DNA of 64,000 nt from Adhaeribacter_A terreus (GTDB lineage Bacteria; Bacteroidota; Bacteroidia; Cytophagales; Hymenobacteraceae), in the NCBI RefSeq assembly GCF_042657365.1, contig NZ_JBHSKT010000005.1, positions 268,980 to 332,979 of the forward strand, given 5' to 3'. A model generated the notes under the pieces. That model made no database searches, was not told where the DNA came from, and worked only from the letters and a program-made list of their open reading frames with translations. Positions 36,231 through 47,845 of this stretch are shown here, in pieces. Positions within the stretch are counted from its first letter, which is position 1. Every line of letters starts with the position of its first letter. The translations under genes were made by a program, and so were the position numbers.

Positions 36231-37364
36231 CTACTTCCCTGCCGGCGGACCTTGCGGTTGCCCCAGCGAAATCTTCGCATTCGGGCGAAGTTTTTGCGTG
36301 CCTTCTACCACAATATTATCGCCGGCTTTCAGGCCTTCGCGGATCACGATCTTATCTTGTACTTTGGTACCTAAACCGATCTTTTGCTGTACCACCGAAT
36401 CGCCCTGGATTTTGTAAGCGTAATATTCGCCCATTTGCTCCGTGATGGCTTTGTGCGGAATTACCAACTGTTTCCCGATGTCAGCATTTCTGACGCGCAA
36501 CACTACACTCATGCCGGCAATTAAGGCGCGGTTCGGGTTCGGGAAACTGATGCGTACGGTTATGGTTCCGGTCTGGCGGTTTACGGCGCGGTCTATGGCT
36601 TCAATTTTGCCGGGAAGAGGATAAAATGAGCCTTCGGAAAACTGGATGGTGAAAGTGGAATCTGCGGCGGAAGTTTGGCTTTGCAGTTTGGTAAAGCGCG
36701 GAATTTCCTTTTCGTTGATCACAATATCTACGGCAATCGGATCTTCAGCGGAAATGGTGTTTAAAAGCGTAGTTCCCGGCGAAACCTGCGCCCCGACTTT
36801 TACCTGCGAAATCCCTACCGTTCCACTCATGGGCGCCGTAATTACCGAATAACTAAGTTCATTGGCCGCGCTGGAAACCCCGGCTTGTGCCGAAGCAACC
36901 TGCGCTTTCGCGGACTGCAGATCGGCTAAGGCATAATCTACGCGTTGCCTGGCAATGGCGTCTTGCTTGGCCAGGTTTTCGTAGCGTTCGGCATCTTTTC
37001 TTACTTTTTCTAAATTCGCCTGCGCACTTCTTAACGTGGCTTGCGCCTGGTTGTAATTGGCCTGGTAACGGGTGCGGTCTATTTCGTAAAGCTTCTGCCC
37101 TTTGGTTACTTTCTGGCCGTCCTGCACAAAGATCTGCGTGATGTAGCCGGAAACCTGGGCGCGCAATTCCACTTCCTGCAGCGGCACTACGGTTCCGGGG
37201 TACGTATCTACGCCCACCACATTTTCTTCGGAAACGGTGTAGGCATTTACCGGAACGGGCGCGTTCATGGGGTTCTGGCCTTGCTGGGCGTCTTTTTTGC
37301 CGCAGCCGAAAAGCAGGGAAAAACTTAAAATTCCGGCGGAAAGGTTGTAAAAATTTATCTTCAT
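36231..37364 (-). CDS. Periplasmic adaptor (membrane fusion protein) of the RND efflux system
   Basis: 377 aa lipoprotein: signal ending LLFGCGKKD (Cys21). Barrel-sandwich and hairpin: VELRAQVSGYITQIFVQDGQKVTKGQKLYEIDRTRYQ around 67-103, a coiled-coil hairpin about 105-165, then SVITAPMSGTVGISQVKVGAQV. A beta-barrel and membrane-proximal domain follow. It links the inner-membrane pump to the TolC-like channel. It begins 8 nt after the channel gene and surely belongs to the same transcript. Confidence 0.93.
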   Translation of the reverse strand: MKINFYNLSAGILSFSLLFGCGKKDAQQGQNPMNAPVPVNAYTVSEENVVGVDTYPGTVVPLQEVELRAQVSGYITQIFVQDGQKVTKGQKLYEIDRTRYQANYNQAQATLRSAQANLEKVRKDAERYENLAKQDAIARQRVDYALADLQSAKAQVASAQAGVSSAANELSYSVITAPMSGTVGISQVKVGAQVSPGTTLLNTISAEDPIAVDIVINEKEIPRFTKLQSQTSAADSTFTIQFSEGSFYPLPGKIEAIDRAVNRQTGTITVRISFPNPNRALIAGMSVVLRVRNADIGKQLVIPHKAITEQMGEYYAYKIQGDSVVQQKIGLGTKVQDKIVIREGLKAGDNIVVEGTQKLRPNAKISLGQPQGPPAGK

Positions 37365-37372
37365 TTAGCTAA

Positions 37373-38737
37373 TTATTTCTGTTCGTAGGCAGCTACGTTT
37401 ATGGTTCCGGTTACGCGTTCCACTTCCAGTTTGCTGGTGAGTACGCGGTATAGTGCGTTGTAATAATTTAGTTGGGTGGCTCTGATTTCGGCTTCCGCCA
37501 GAATCAGGTCGAGGTAAGGTTTTATGCCTTCGTCGTATTGCAGCTTAATGACGCGGTACACTTCTTCGGCCATTTCTACGTTGTGCTGCACAGTTTTCAG
37601 TTCGTAAAGATCGCTCCGATAAGTGGCCAGAGCCGTTTCGTATTCGGTGCTGATGCGGTTCTTCACGTTGGCAATATCGAGGTCGAGGCGTTTTTCGCGC
37701 AGTTGTTCGCGCTTCAGGTTTTGTAGGCGGCGTGTGCCCGTAAACAGTGGTACCGACATCCGTAAACCGATCGGCGAGTTAGGATATGACTGGTTATAAA
37801 GCTGCTGAAAATCGTTGTTCTGGTACACGAGGTTGTAGTTGAAATACGCCGAAAAAGTGGGCATAAAACTCCATTTGTAGTAATTCACCGAAAGCTCCTG
37901 GATCTGTTTCTGGGTTTGCAGTTGCTGGAATTCGATGCGATTGGTGTAGTTCAGCGTTTGCAGCGTATCGGTAAACATGCTCTGCCGCATTTTCACCGGA
38001 TCGAAGGTAATGTTCAGCTCTTTTTCCGCCGGATAACCGATCAATTCTTTCAGGAAAACATACTTGGGTTTTATGGCTTCCTGCACGCGTTTGCGGGTGC
38101 TGCGCACGTTGGTAAGCGAAATATCGGCGCGCTGCCAGTCGGTTTTATCTACCAGACCCTGTTCGTATTGCGCTTTTGCATCTTTCAGCTGCTTTTCCTG
38201 CCGGATAATATCCTGGTCCAGAATTTTTAACTGTTCCTGGCTTAAAAGCACATCGTAAAACGCGCGGCTAACGGCTACAATGGTGCTGATCTTTTCGTTG
38301 TAAATTTCCTGTTCGCTTTGCAAACGCACGTACCGGCTGCCGCGGGAAGCAAAAAACAGATCGTTGCTGAAAATTGCCTGGTTGGCGGTAAGCGAAAGGT
38401 TTGAGCTGTTTATCGTTCCGATCTGGCGTGGCACCAACACGCCGGCTTCGTTCGGGAAAATAGTAACCGGCATTTTGAGGTAATGCTGCACGTTAGCATC
38501 GAGGCCCAGTTGCGGCAACCAGCCGGCCAGCGCGGCTTTAATTTCCCGGTCGGCAATTTGCTCATCTATATAAGCCTGTTGCACCGAAGGTTTGTTTTGC
38601 AGTGCGTAGGCAATGCATTGTTCCAGCGTCAGGCTATCGGCGGAAACGGTCTGGTTTTGATTTCCCTGCGCAGCTAATTCCAGCGGCAAAAACGCGACGG
38701 AAATAAGCAGGGAAAATATTCGTATCAGTAATCTCAT
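37373..38737 (-). CDS. TolC-like outer-membrane efflux channel
   Basis: 454 aa. Signal peptide ending ELAAQG, then two OEP repeats (about 33-225 and 240-445): LTLEQCIAYALQNKPSVQQAYID, PQLGLDANVQHYL, YEQGLVDKTDWQRADISLTNV, and in the second half YDEGIKPYLDLILAEAEIRATQLNYYNALYRVLTSKLEVE. Typical alpha-barrel channel of tripartite efflux pumps. First structural gene of the operon after the TetR regulator, with a 258-bp gap between. Confidence 0.92.
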   Translation of the reverse strand: MRLLIRIFSLLISVAFLPLELAAQGNQNQTVSADSLTLEQCIAYALQNKPSVQQAYIDEQIADREIKAALAGWLPQLGLDANVQHYLKMPVTIFPNEAGVLVPRQIGTINSSNLSLTANQAIFSNDLFFASRGSRYVRLQSEQEIYNEKISTIVAVSRAFYDVLLSQEQLKILDQDIIRQEKQLKDAKAQYEQGLVDKTDWQRADISLTNVRSTRKRVQEAIKPKYVFLKELIGYPAEKELNITFDPVKMRQSMFTDTLQTLNYTNRIEFQQLQTQKQIQELSVNYYKWSFMPTFSAYFNYNLVYQNNDFQQLYNQSYPNSPIGLRMSVPLFTGTRRLQNLKREQLREKRLDLDIANVKNRISTEYETALATYRSDLYELKTVQHNVEMAEEVYRVIKLQYDEGIKPYLDLILAEAEIRATQLNYYNALYRVLTSKLEVERVTGTINVAAYEQK

Positions 38738-38995
38738 ATTCAGTTATTCAGAATAAAATAAGTTTGTTATGCGGTTTTCGTTTGGAAGTGTTTAAGCGGA
38801 GAGTTTTACGTTGTTAATTAATTATCAGCTAATTCCTGTGTCCTCCCCCTACCCCCTCCAAAGGGGGGCTTTGATCGTTGTGGCGTAAAAAAGCGATATG
38901 GTTTCGGGCTAAAAAAGTGCTTATGTTTATTTACTAATCACTATTCATTAATCACTATCACTCTCTAAAACGCTAGGGTATTACTCCAAAAAAGT
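38738..38995. repeat. Gap between tetR-type regulator and efflux genes: repeats
   Basis: Two forward 29-bp elements (38890-38918 with two left-block mismatches; 38967-38995) and one CCTCCCCCTACCCCCTCC...GGGGGG unit (38841-38869), a solo copy of the arm seen twice at 45785-45887. AT-rich ACTAATCACTATTCATTAATCAC at 38932-38958 resembles ends of other AT-rich elements. A promoter is expected here but none is clear. Confidence 0.65.
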
Positions 38996-39577
38996 CTAAT
39001 GGTTTTTAATGCCGTCCCAGACCAATTGGGCTACCTGGTGAAGCTCGGCGTCGCCGATGTCTACTTTTTTGGTGAGGTAAATTTTAGCGGTAGTAACCAC
39101 GCTGCTGTGCACCAGAATGCTCATCAGTTTCAGGTTCATTTGTTTCAGGGTTCCGTCGTCGATGCCGGTTTTTACGAAGTTAGAAATGATGTTCTGGCAA
39201 CGGTCGTTCTCCTTTTCGGGGCAACGTTCGTAGTAAGGCGAATTCACGAATTGCTCGATAAAGTAAAGCGCGTTCGGGTTTTGGACGTAAAACTGATAAT
39301 GTTTTTTCCAGAAGGCGAAAAACCGGCTTTTGTAATCCTGCTGTTCATCGTCGCTTTCTACCATTACCTTGAACATCTGGCTGCGTAAATACCCGTGCAG
39401 CGCTATAATAAGGGCATCTTTGCTTTCGAAATAATGGTAAATAGTACCAGCCGCCACGCCGGCTTTTTTAGCCACCAAACTCATAGGTGTACCATGAAAA
39501 CCGTTTTCGCGCACCAACTCCAGTGTGCCTTCAAAAATGGCCTTTTTCTTCTCCGCAATAATTTCTTCCTGACTCAT
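38996..39577 (-). CDS. TetR-family repressor, probable regulator of the efflux operon
   Basis: 193 aa. Helix-turn-helix at about 28-50: TPMSLVAKKAGVAAGTIYHYFESKDALIIALH. The ligand domain is variable as usual (FFAFWKKHYQFYVQNPNALYFIEQFV is seen in the AcrR-like group). It precedes the tolC-adaptor-pump genes on the same strand; regulators in this position normally repress the pump and are released by drugs or bile-like compounds. A palindrome 13 nt upstream of the start fits autoregulation. Confidence 0.9.
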   Translation of the reverse strand: MSQEEIIAEKKKAIFEGTLELVRENGFHGTPMSLVAKKAGVAAGTIYHYFESKDALIIALHGYLRSQMFKVMVESDDEQQDYKSRFFAFWKKHYQFYVQNPNALYFIEQFVNSPYYERCPEKENDRCQNIISNFVKTGIDDGTLKQMNLKLMSILVHSSVVTTAKIYLTKKVDIGDAELHQVAQLVWDGIKNH

Positions 39578-39590
39578 AATTTCACCAATT

Positions 39591-39602
39591 GAATGTTCAT
39601 TC
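39591..39602. promoter_or_regulatory. Operator-like dyad before the TetR gene
   Basis: GAATGTTCATTC is a perfect inverted repeat (GAATG-N2-CATTC) 13 nt upstream of the ATG, the form often bound by TetR proteins of this class. Binding is inferred. Confidence 0.65.
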
Positions 39603-39942
39603 GGTTTGCAAAGGTAAGGGAGTTTTCTGGAAAAGGTCTATAGAAGTAGTTTGTTAGTTGGTATCATGGAGGAAACCAAAGCTTTGTTGGCCTGCTAAAA
39701 TGGTAGGTTTTTGGGGTAAAAAAGTGCTTTGATAGGTATTTAAGCTAAAGCCATTTTCTTCTATTGTTCCCCTGGCTGAAGCCCATGAAGGCTTTTGAAT
39801 TAGAAAGTTGAGTTTACAATTTTCAAAGTAGCGTAGGGTTTAAACCCAACGCTACGAAAGGCTATTATTTAAATAGATGCCGGAAAGAAAATTCATTGCC
39901 GTCTGCTTTAGCTGATGGAATTTTGTAGCTTCGTTTTCTCTT
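39603..39942. repeat. Gap with 29-bp element and a perfect hairpin
   Basis: Forward 29-bp element at 39697-39725 (CGGTAGG-like variant TGGTAGG). Hairpin GTAGCGTAGGGTTTAAACCCAACGCTAC at 39828-39855, with a related GTAGCGC hairpin at 36185. A TAGCTTCG box (39926-39933), one base off the -7 consensus, sits 9 nt before the next gene. Confidence 0.6.
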
Positions 39943-40647
39943 ATGCGCGCTTTAAACACCTCCGCTAAATATTTCCTGGTCCAGAAACTGCGCCTTTCCA
40001 ACAAAGAAGCTACAGCTATAATTTTAGCGAAACGCCTTTTGGTAAACGGCCTGCCCGCGCAGCTAAACCAGCCTTTAAAACCCGAAGATGAAGTAACCTT
40101 AGACTGCAAAATCCTGAAGCCTGCGCAGCAATTTCATTACCTGGCCTACTACAAACCCCGCGGCATCGAAACTACGTTGAATGAGGCCATTCCCGATAAT
40201 TTAACCCAAGCCCTGAACTTCCCGGAACGCGTGTACCCCATCGGCCGCCTCGATAAAGAATCGGAAGGCCTGCTGCTACTCACCAACGACGGCTCTATTT
40301 TCGACAGGATCCTGCACAGCGAACAAAAGCAGGAAAAGGAATACGTGGTGCGGGTAGATAAATCTTTGACTTCAGAAGTTATTGCTGCCTTAGCTTCCGG
40401 TGTGGAAATCATGGGGAAGAAAACCCGTCCGGCGCAGGTAAAGCCGCTGGATGCATTTACTTTTAATATTGTGCTTACGCAGGGCTTGAACCGGCAGATC
40501 AGGAGAATGTGCTATAAGCTGGGGTATGAAGTTTTGGAATTGAAGCGGGTTCGCATCGTGAATGTGAAGTTGGGAGATTTGCAGGTTGGGGAATGGCGGG
40601 AGTTAGGGAAGAATGAGGTTGAAGAATTGAAGAAGCTGGTTAGGTAA
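39943..40647 (+). CDS. Pseudouridine synthase, RsuA/RluF family
   Basis: 234 aa. S4 RNA-binding domain at about 1-60 (RLSNKEATAIILAKRLLVNG), then the catalytic domain with YKPRGIETTL around 68 and VYPIGRLDKESEGLLLLTNDG around 96-116, where the Asp of GRLD is the nucleophile. RPAQVKPLDAFTFNIVLTQGLNRQIRRMCYKLGYEVLELKRVRI is the RluF/RluB-type C-terminal motif. It converts a uridine in rRNA or tRNA; exact target not set by sequence. A hairpin GGACTAT/ATAGTCC (40662-40683) follows. Confidence 0.9.
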   Translation: MRALNTSAKYFLVQKLRLSNKEATAIILAKRLLVNGLPAQLNQPLKPEDEVTLDCKILKPAQQFHYLAYYKPRGIETTLNEAIPDNLTQALNFPERVYPIGRLDKESEGLLLLTNDGSIFDRILHSEQKQEKEYVVRVDKSLTSEVIAALASGVEIMGKKTRPAQVKPLDAFTFNIVLTQGLNRQIRRMCYKLGYEVLELKRVRIVNVKLGDLQVGEWRELGKNEVEELKKLVR

Positions 40648-40706
40648 AGTAATGCTATCATGGACTATGGATTTTTATAGTCCACGTTAAGGGATTATCT
40701 TTGACT

Positions 40707-40871
40707 ATGGCAGATAAAAACAATTCAAAAACCCATAAGGAAGTTACCCAGGAACTTCTGGCTGCTGGCAAAATCTCAGAAAAAGGATTGGAGAAAGCTC
40801 GTCAGCAATTAGAAGAAGATCCAGAATGGCAGGCTTTCCTGGCTTCGCAACCCAAGCGGAAACAAGCTTAG
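40707..40871 (+). CDS. Small charged helical protein, 54 aa
   Basis: Open frame ATG 40707 to TAG 40869-40871 encoding MADKNNSKTHKEVTQELLAA then a mostly helical, acidic/basic stretch with a Trp and a basic end (PKRKQA). It lies 38 nt upstream of the DUF4926 gene, same strand. TATCTTTG at 40696-40703 fits the -7 promoter box but is only 4 nt from the ATG, so translation would be nearly leaderless or the promoter call is wrong. No family recognised; might form a two-gene unit with its neighbour. Confidence 0.5.
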   Translation: MADKNNSKTHKEVTQELLAAGKISEKGLEKARQQLEEDPEWQAFLASQPKRKQA

Positions 40872-40909
40872 TAATATTCCCAAGTCGCTTTCATATCCAG
40901 CCCCAATTT

Positions 40910-41131
40910 ATGATCAAAGAGTTCGAAAGAGTGGTTTTAACCGAAGATATTTCCGGTACCGCGTTACGCAAAGACGACGTTGGCGTGGTAGTTATGATCT
41001 ACGAAGCCTACGAAGTAGAATTTCTGGCTTTAGATGGCTCAACCATTGCGGTTGAAACTGTAAAAGCAAATCAGGTACGTCCGGTAAGAAACACCGAAAT
41101 CCTGCACGTACGCGATGTAAAAGCGGCGTAG
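40910..41131 (+). CDS. DUF4926 small protein
   Basis: ATG at 40910 gives 73 aa: FERVVLTEDISGTALRKDDVGVVVMIY, then VEFLALDGSTIAVETVKANQVRPV, the compact beta fold of DUF4926. Family members are small, of unknown function, and frequently next to other small genes; some are suspected parts of toxin-antitoxin-like pairs, which is speculative here. Cytoplasmic. Confidence 0.75.
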   Translation: MIKEFERVVLTEDISGTALRKDDVGVVVMIYEAYEVEFLALDGSTIAVETVKANQVRPVRNTEILHVRDVKAA

Positions 41132-41198
41132 CTATTTCTTTCCCTTCAACAATTCCCCTTTTCATTGGTTATAAACTTCTAATCCAGAAGCTATAACT

Positions 41199-41462
41199 AT
41201 GAAAAACCTAACCCAAACCGATCAGGATTTCAAAGCCGGAAAAGGCGTAATTAAAGCAGTAGCCATCGGCGCATTTTCCGCAGGCGCTTTTGCAGCCGGC
41301 GCGATGGCAGTTGGTGCTTTAGCTGTTGGTGCGTTGGCAATTGGCAGTATGGTTATTGCCCGGATGGGAATTAACCAGGCGCGCATCCGGAAACTTGAAA
41401 TTGATGAACTGACGGTTAAGCGGTTGCGGGTTGAGGAGGAGTTGGTGAGGCCGAAGGAGTAG
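41199..41462 (+). CDS. Period-5 repeat protein, 87 aa
   Basis: From about residue 21 to 80 the sequence can be cut into five-residue units with a large hydrophobic residue at position 5: AIGAF, SAGAF, AAGAM, AVGAL, AVGAL, AIGSM, VIARM, then RIRKL, EIDEL, TVKRL. The first half is Gly/Ala-rich and looks like a membrane segment by composition, but the periodicity points to a pentapeptide-repeat beta-helix with a charged second half. No signal peptide. Function unknown. Confidence 0.65.
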   Translation: MKNLTQTDQDFKAGKGVIKAVAIGAFSAGAFAAGAMAVGALAVGALAIGSMVIARMGINQARIRKLEIDELTVKRLRVEEELVRPKE

Positions 41463-41510
41463 TTTCGTTGTTAATTAAGAAATCCTATATTAGAGGCTTA
41501 TACTCTAAAG

Positions 41511-42698
41511 ATGTATTCCAGAGCCAATCTTACCCTTCTATTTCTCCTCACGCTACTGCAAAGTTGCACCTTAAGCCAAAATCCGAATTCTTCGCATCCT
41601 GCCGACCGCAGTTTTTTAACTGATGCCAGGTACAATCAATCTGAAAGAAGCTTCTTGATCTTTAAATACCGGGGTTACGAAGAAAATAAGGTATTAAAAT
41701 TCACAATAAAGCAGCTAAAGCCAGGAAAGGACTTTCCGGATGGAATTCAGCAACTAGAGAATATACGAAATCTTACAAAGGAAAAAAGTCCTGACCTGGT
41801 CGGGATTCCATTATACCAGAATGTACCTGGAAGTGTCTTTATTACCCGCAATCTTCACTGCGATGAAATTGAAGTATCAAATATTCATTGGCTGGAATAT
41901 TTGCATTATCTTAAAAAGGATTCATCAGAAAGTGTGGCTTTAAAAATGCAGCCCAAGGCAAACTTAATCAAATTGGTACCACAGGACTTTTATGCCATGG
42001 ATATTACCGGTATGATTCCGGAGTTTCCGGCAAATGAAAAGAAAGAATGGCGCTTCGATACGTATCTTGACCATCCCGGCTATCGCTTTTTTCCAGTTAT
42101 TGGGGTATCGCAGGAACAGGCCAAAGCCTATTGTAAATGGCGCTCTAAATTTGTTACTGCTCAAATGCATAAACAATTCCCTCAAACAAGTAGCCTGAAC
42201 TATAATTACCGCTTACCTACTGAGGCTGAATGGGAAATGATTGCTTCGACGGGGTTCGATAAGGAGAAATATCCTCATGCCTTATATCCTGAAAATATTA
42301 TTAATATTAAGTTAAAAGTAAACCCCGGTGCAGCCGGATATCTCGCCACAAAACTTCCGAATCCACCGCCAGCATCGCAGATAAAAGCGGACATCAAGAA
42401 ATTTAATAAAACAAACAGCTTAACAAATCCAGAAGCTGCTTTTAATACGCACCGCAACCTCCCTTATTTTTTAAATCTTAGTACTCCTTTTTATGTATAT
42501 GCCTATCCGCCAAATGATTTTGGTATTTACAATATGATAGGCAACGTTGCTGAAATGGTAGCCGAAGAAGGCATTGCAAAAGGCGGAAGCTGGCTGGAGC
42601 CGCTTACAAATTCTAAAATTACAGACCGAAAACTTTACGATAAACCAGCTGCCGATATTGGTTTTCGGTGTGTTTGCGAAGTTGAAAAATTGAAATAG
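41511..42698 (+). CDS. SUMF1/FGE-domain lipoprotein, GldJ/GldK-like
   Basis: 395 aa. Lipoprotein signal with Cys19 in LLQSCTLS. The region 90-390 has formylglycine-generating-enzyme features: EIEVSNIHWLEYLHYL, PVIGVSQEQAKAYCKWRSKFV, YRLPTEAEWEMIA around 235, GIYNMIGNVAEMVAE around 335, KGGSWLEP and DIGFRCVCE at the end. Gliding/T9SS proteins GldJ and GldK share this fold without enzyme activity. This gene stands alone, so it may be a divergent paralogue. Lower GC and different codon style than uvrA next door suggest later arrival. Confidence 0.75.
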   Translation: MYSRANLTLLFLLTLLQSCTLSQNPNSSHPADRSFLTDARYNQSERSFLIFKYRGYEENKVLKFTIKQLKPGKDFPDGIQQLENIRNLTKEKSPDLVGIPLYQNVPGSVFITRNLHCDEIEVSNIHWLEYLHYLKKDSSESVALKMQPKANLIKLVPQDFYAMDITGMIPEFPANEKKEWRFDTYLDHPGYRFFPVIGVSQEQAKAYCKWRSKFVTAQMHKQFPQTSSLNYNYRLPTEAEWEMIASTGFDKEKYPHALYPENIINIKLKVNPGAAGYLATKLPNPPPASQIKADIKKFNKTNSLTNPEAAFNTHRNLPYFLNLSTPFYVYAYPPNDFGIYNMIGNVAEMVAEEGIAKGGSWLEPLTNSKITDRKLYDKPAADIGFRCVCEVEKLK

Positions 42699-42723
42699 GG
42701 TTTAACTTTAATTTCCATTCTCC

Positions 42724-42752
42724 AAAACGCTACCCCTCCCACCCCAAAAACT
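42724..42752 (+). repeat. 29-bp element between SUMF1-like gene and uvrA
   Basis: Forward copy with a C-rich middle (CCCTCCCACCCC), right block AAAAACT. The rest of the 190-bp gap is C-rich on this strand. Confidence 0.65.
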
Positions 42753-42858
42753 CCCAACCAACTTTCTCCCAAATCACCTCCCTCCCCTGCAACCTAAACC
42801 CCTTCAAATCTGTTAGGAAGAGTTATCTGAACCACCTGCAAACCTGCGTAATTCTGCG

Positions 42859-42866
42859 TACCTTTG
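42859..42866 (+). promoter_or_regulatory. -7 promoter box of uvrA
   Basis: TACCTTTG matches TAnnTTTG, 23 nt before the ATG. A -33 TTTG is not clear. No LexA-like dyad seen. Confidence 0.5.
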
Positions 42867-42888
42867 CAGATTAATTCTTCCCTGAAAA

Positions 42889-45762
<2,874 letters not shown>

Positions 45763-45784
45763 TAGTATAGCTTGCAAAGAAAAG

Positions 45785-45887
45785 TCCCCCTTCGGAGGAG
45801 GTAGGGGGAGGACTCACGCATTCCTGATCAATTCATGTAAAATCAGATAACGTGAAAATCCTCCCCCTACCCCCTCCAAAGGGGGAC
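45785..45887. repeat. 103-bp element with 30-bp GC-rich inverted ends
   Basis: Arms 45785-45814 and 45858-45887 are near-perfect reverse complements (GTCCCCCTTCGGAGGAGG... against ...CCCCCTCCAAAGGGGGAC). Each arm is itself a small hairpin. The arm alone occurs at 38841-38869. It lies 22 nt after uvrA and may also stop transcription. Confidence 0.7.
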
Positions 45888-46148
45888 CTCGCAATATTGT
45901 ATTTTCTGCAATTCAAAACGCTATGCTTTCAGCCTTAAAAACTAAATACAGCCGCTACCGCTATTGGGAGCGGCTGTCCTGTTTAAAAACGGTAGGGTTG
46001 CGGGCATAAAAAGTCAATAACTTTTGTAAAAAACAGCTTAAACATCAGGGTTTATTAAACCTGAATTGTCTTACCGGAAAGCAACAAAATACGGTCTACC
46101 GCAGTCTGTTAGTAAACTTGTTAATTAAACCGTAACTTAGAAACGCAT
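45888..46148. repeat. Gap before the subtilase gene: two 29-bp elements and a hairpin
   Basis: Forward copies at 45915-45943 and 45986-46014. Between them CAGCCGCT/AGCGGCTG (45951-45978) forms a stable hairpin. TAACTTAG at about 46133 is a weak -7 box before the ATG at 46149. Confidence 0.7.
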
Positions 46149-47783
46149 ATGAAAAAAATATTTACCCTTCTGAGTTTATTCATAGCTGGCAATGCGCTAG
46201 CGCAGGATAAATACCTGGTTACTTTTAAAGATAAAGGACCGGAAGCGGTTTATTTACAACAGCATCCAGAGCGGGTTCTGAGCGAAAAAGCGTTGGCGCG
46301 CCGGGCGAAAAATAATATTCCGCTGAAGGAGGATGATCTGCCGGTAAGTCAGAAATACCTGGAGCAATTGCAGAAAAACGGTATCAGAATTGAGCAAAAA
46401 AGTAAGTGGCTGAATACCGTTTTAATTGAAACCAACCTTAGCGAAAAAACTTTACAGCAGAAATTTCCGGCTATCCGGTCGGTAAAAAAACTGGCGGTAA
46501 CTGCGGCGCAGGCAACTAATAAACTTCCGGAAACAAAAACTGAGAACAACCAGAATAGCCGGCTGAGTTATGGTGCTTCCGAACAGCAAATTGAGCAACT
46601 GAACCTGGATTGTTTACACGATAAAGGTTACCAGGGTAAAGGCGTTTTGGTGGCAATTTTAGATTCGGGTTTTCCGGGCGTAAATACGGGAAGCGTTTTC
46701 GATTCTTTGCATTTGCAGAACCGCATTTTAGCCACCCGCAATTTTGTAAACAAAGGCAATACCGTATATGGCACCCACGATCACGGCACCGCGGTGTTCT
46801 CTATAATTGCGGCTAACAGCCCCGGCACTTACGTAGGCGGAGCGGCGCAGGCTACTTTTGCATTGGCACTCACCGAAAATACAACTTCCGAAACGCACCA
46901 GGAAGAACTGAACTGGGTAGCCGCTGCCGAATGGGCCGATTCTCTGGGCGCCGATATCATTCAGACTTCGCTTGGCTACAAAAATTTCGATCCGGGACAA
47001 GGCGATTATTCCAATGCGATGATTGACGGCGATACGCCGATCATAACCAATGCGGCCGATAAAGCTGCACAGAAAGGCATTTTAGTGGTAATTGCGGCAG
47101 GCAACGATGGCAATTTTCCGGCTACGGGCAACCTTACTTCGCGCGTAAACCCGCCTTGCGACGGCGATTCGGTGCTTTGCGTGGGCAGCGTTACGCTACA
47201 AAACCAATACAGCAGTTTTTCCTCCGTTGGCCCGACCGCCGATAACCGTATAAAACCCGATGTAGTAGCTTTTGGCCACGGCACGGCATTCATAAATCCG
47301 GCGAACATGGTGGGTTATACTACCGGAACTTCGCTGGCAGCGCCTTTAATTACTTCGGTAGCGGCCTGCCTTCTGCAAGCTAACCCAAGCGCAAGCAACA
47401 TGCAGGTTTATCAGGCTATTATTCAAAGCGCCGATAAATATGTTAACCCGGATAATTTTTATGGCTACGGCTTGCCGGATGCCTGCAAAGCCGATTCGCT
47501 GTTGCGTACTATTGCGGGTATGGGTGAGAACAAGGCGCAGGCTCCATTTAAAGTGTATCCAACCGTTTTTCAGGACCAGATCACGATCGAGGCGCCGGCA
47601 GCAACAGCGTTTTCAGATATCTCGCTTTATTCCGTAACCGGGCAAAAGATACGCACCAGGCAAACGCAGCATTCCGGAAAGCAGGTTTTGAGCGTGGAAA
47701 GCAGCTTGCCGGTGGGTTTGTATTTGCTACAGATAAATGCGAAAAATGGCCGCCATTTTCAGTATAAAGTTGTGAAGCAGTAA
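46149..47783 (+). CDS. Secreted subtilisin-like serine protease (S8) with T9SS sorting domain
   Basis: 544 aa. Signal peptide to about residue 19 (GNALAQ), a propeptide-like region to about 135, then the S8 domain with Asp172 in VAILDSG, His212 in HDHGTAV, oxyanion Asn319 in AAGNDG and Ser395 in GTSLAAP, so all catalytic residues are present. The last 75 residues (VYPTVFQDQITIEAP, PVGLYLLQINAKNG, FQYKVVK) are a type A T9SS signal. Expected outside the cell or on its surface. Codons at 46375-46403 contain an exact-spacing 29-bp element. Confidence 0.93.
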   Translation: MKKIFTLLSLFIAGNALAQDKYLVTFKDKGPEAVYLQQHPERVLSEKALARRAKNNIPLKEDDLPVSQKYLEQLQKNGIRIEQKSKWLNTVLIETNLSEKTLQQKFPAIRSVKKLAVTAAQATNKLPETKTENNQNSRLSYGASEQQIEQLNLDCLHDKGYQGKGVLVAILDSGFPGVNTGSVFDSLHLQNRILATRNFVNKGNTVYGTHDHGTAVFSIIAANSPGTYVGGAAQATFALALTENTTSETHQEELNWVAAAEWADSLGADIIQTSLGYKNFDPGQGDYSNAMIDGDTPIITNAADKAAQKGILVVIAAGNDGNFPATGNLTSRVNPPCDGDSVLCVGSVTLQNQYSSFSSVGPTADNRIKPDVVAFGHGTAFINPANMVGYTTGTSLAAPLITSVAACLLQANPSASNMQVYQAIIQSADKYVNPDNFYGYGLPDACKADSLLRTIAGMGENKAQAPFKVYPTVFQDQITIEAPAATAFSDISLYSVTGQKIRTRQTQHSGKQVLSVESSLPVGLYLLQINAKNGRHFQYKVVKQ

Positions 47784-47802
47784 GCCGCTAAAAAAAGCAT
47801 AA

Positions 47803-47838
47803 AAAAGCCGTTCCGGAATATTTTCAGGAACGGCTTTT
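47803..47838. terminator. Bidirectional hairpin terminator
   Basis: AAAAGCCGTTCC/GGAACGGCTTTT with A-run before, between convergent genes (subtilase, DUF4142). Confidence 0.8.
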
Positions 47839-47845
47839 GGGTTTA

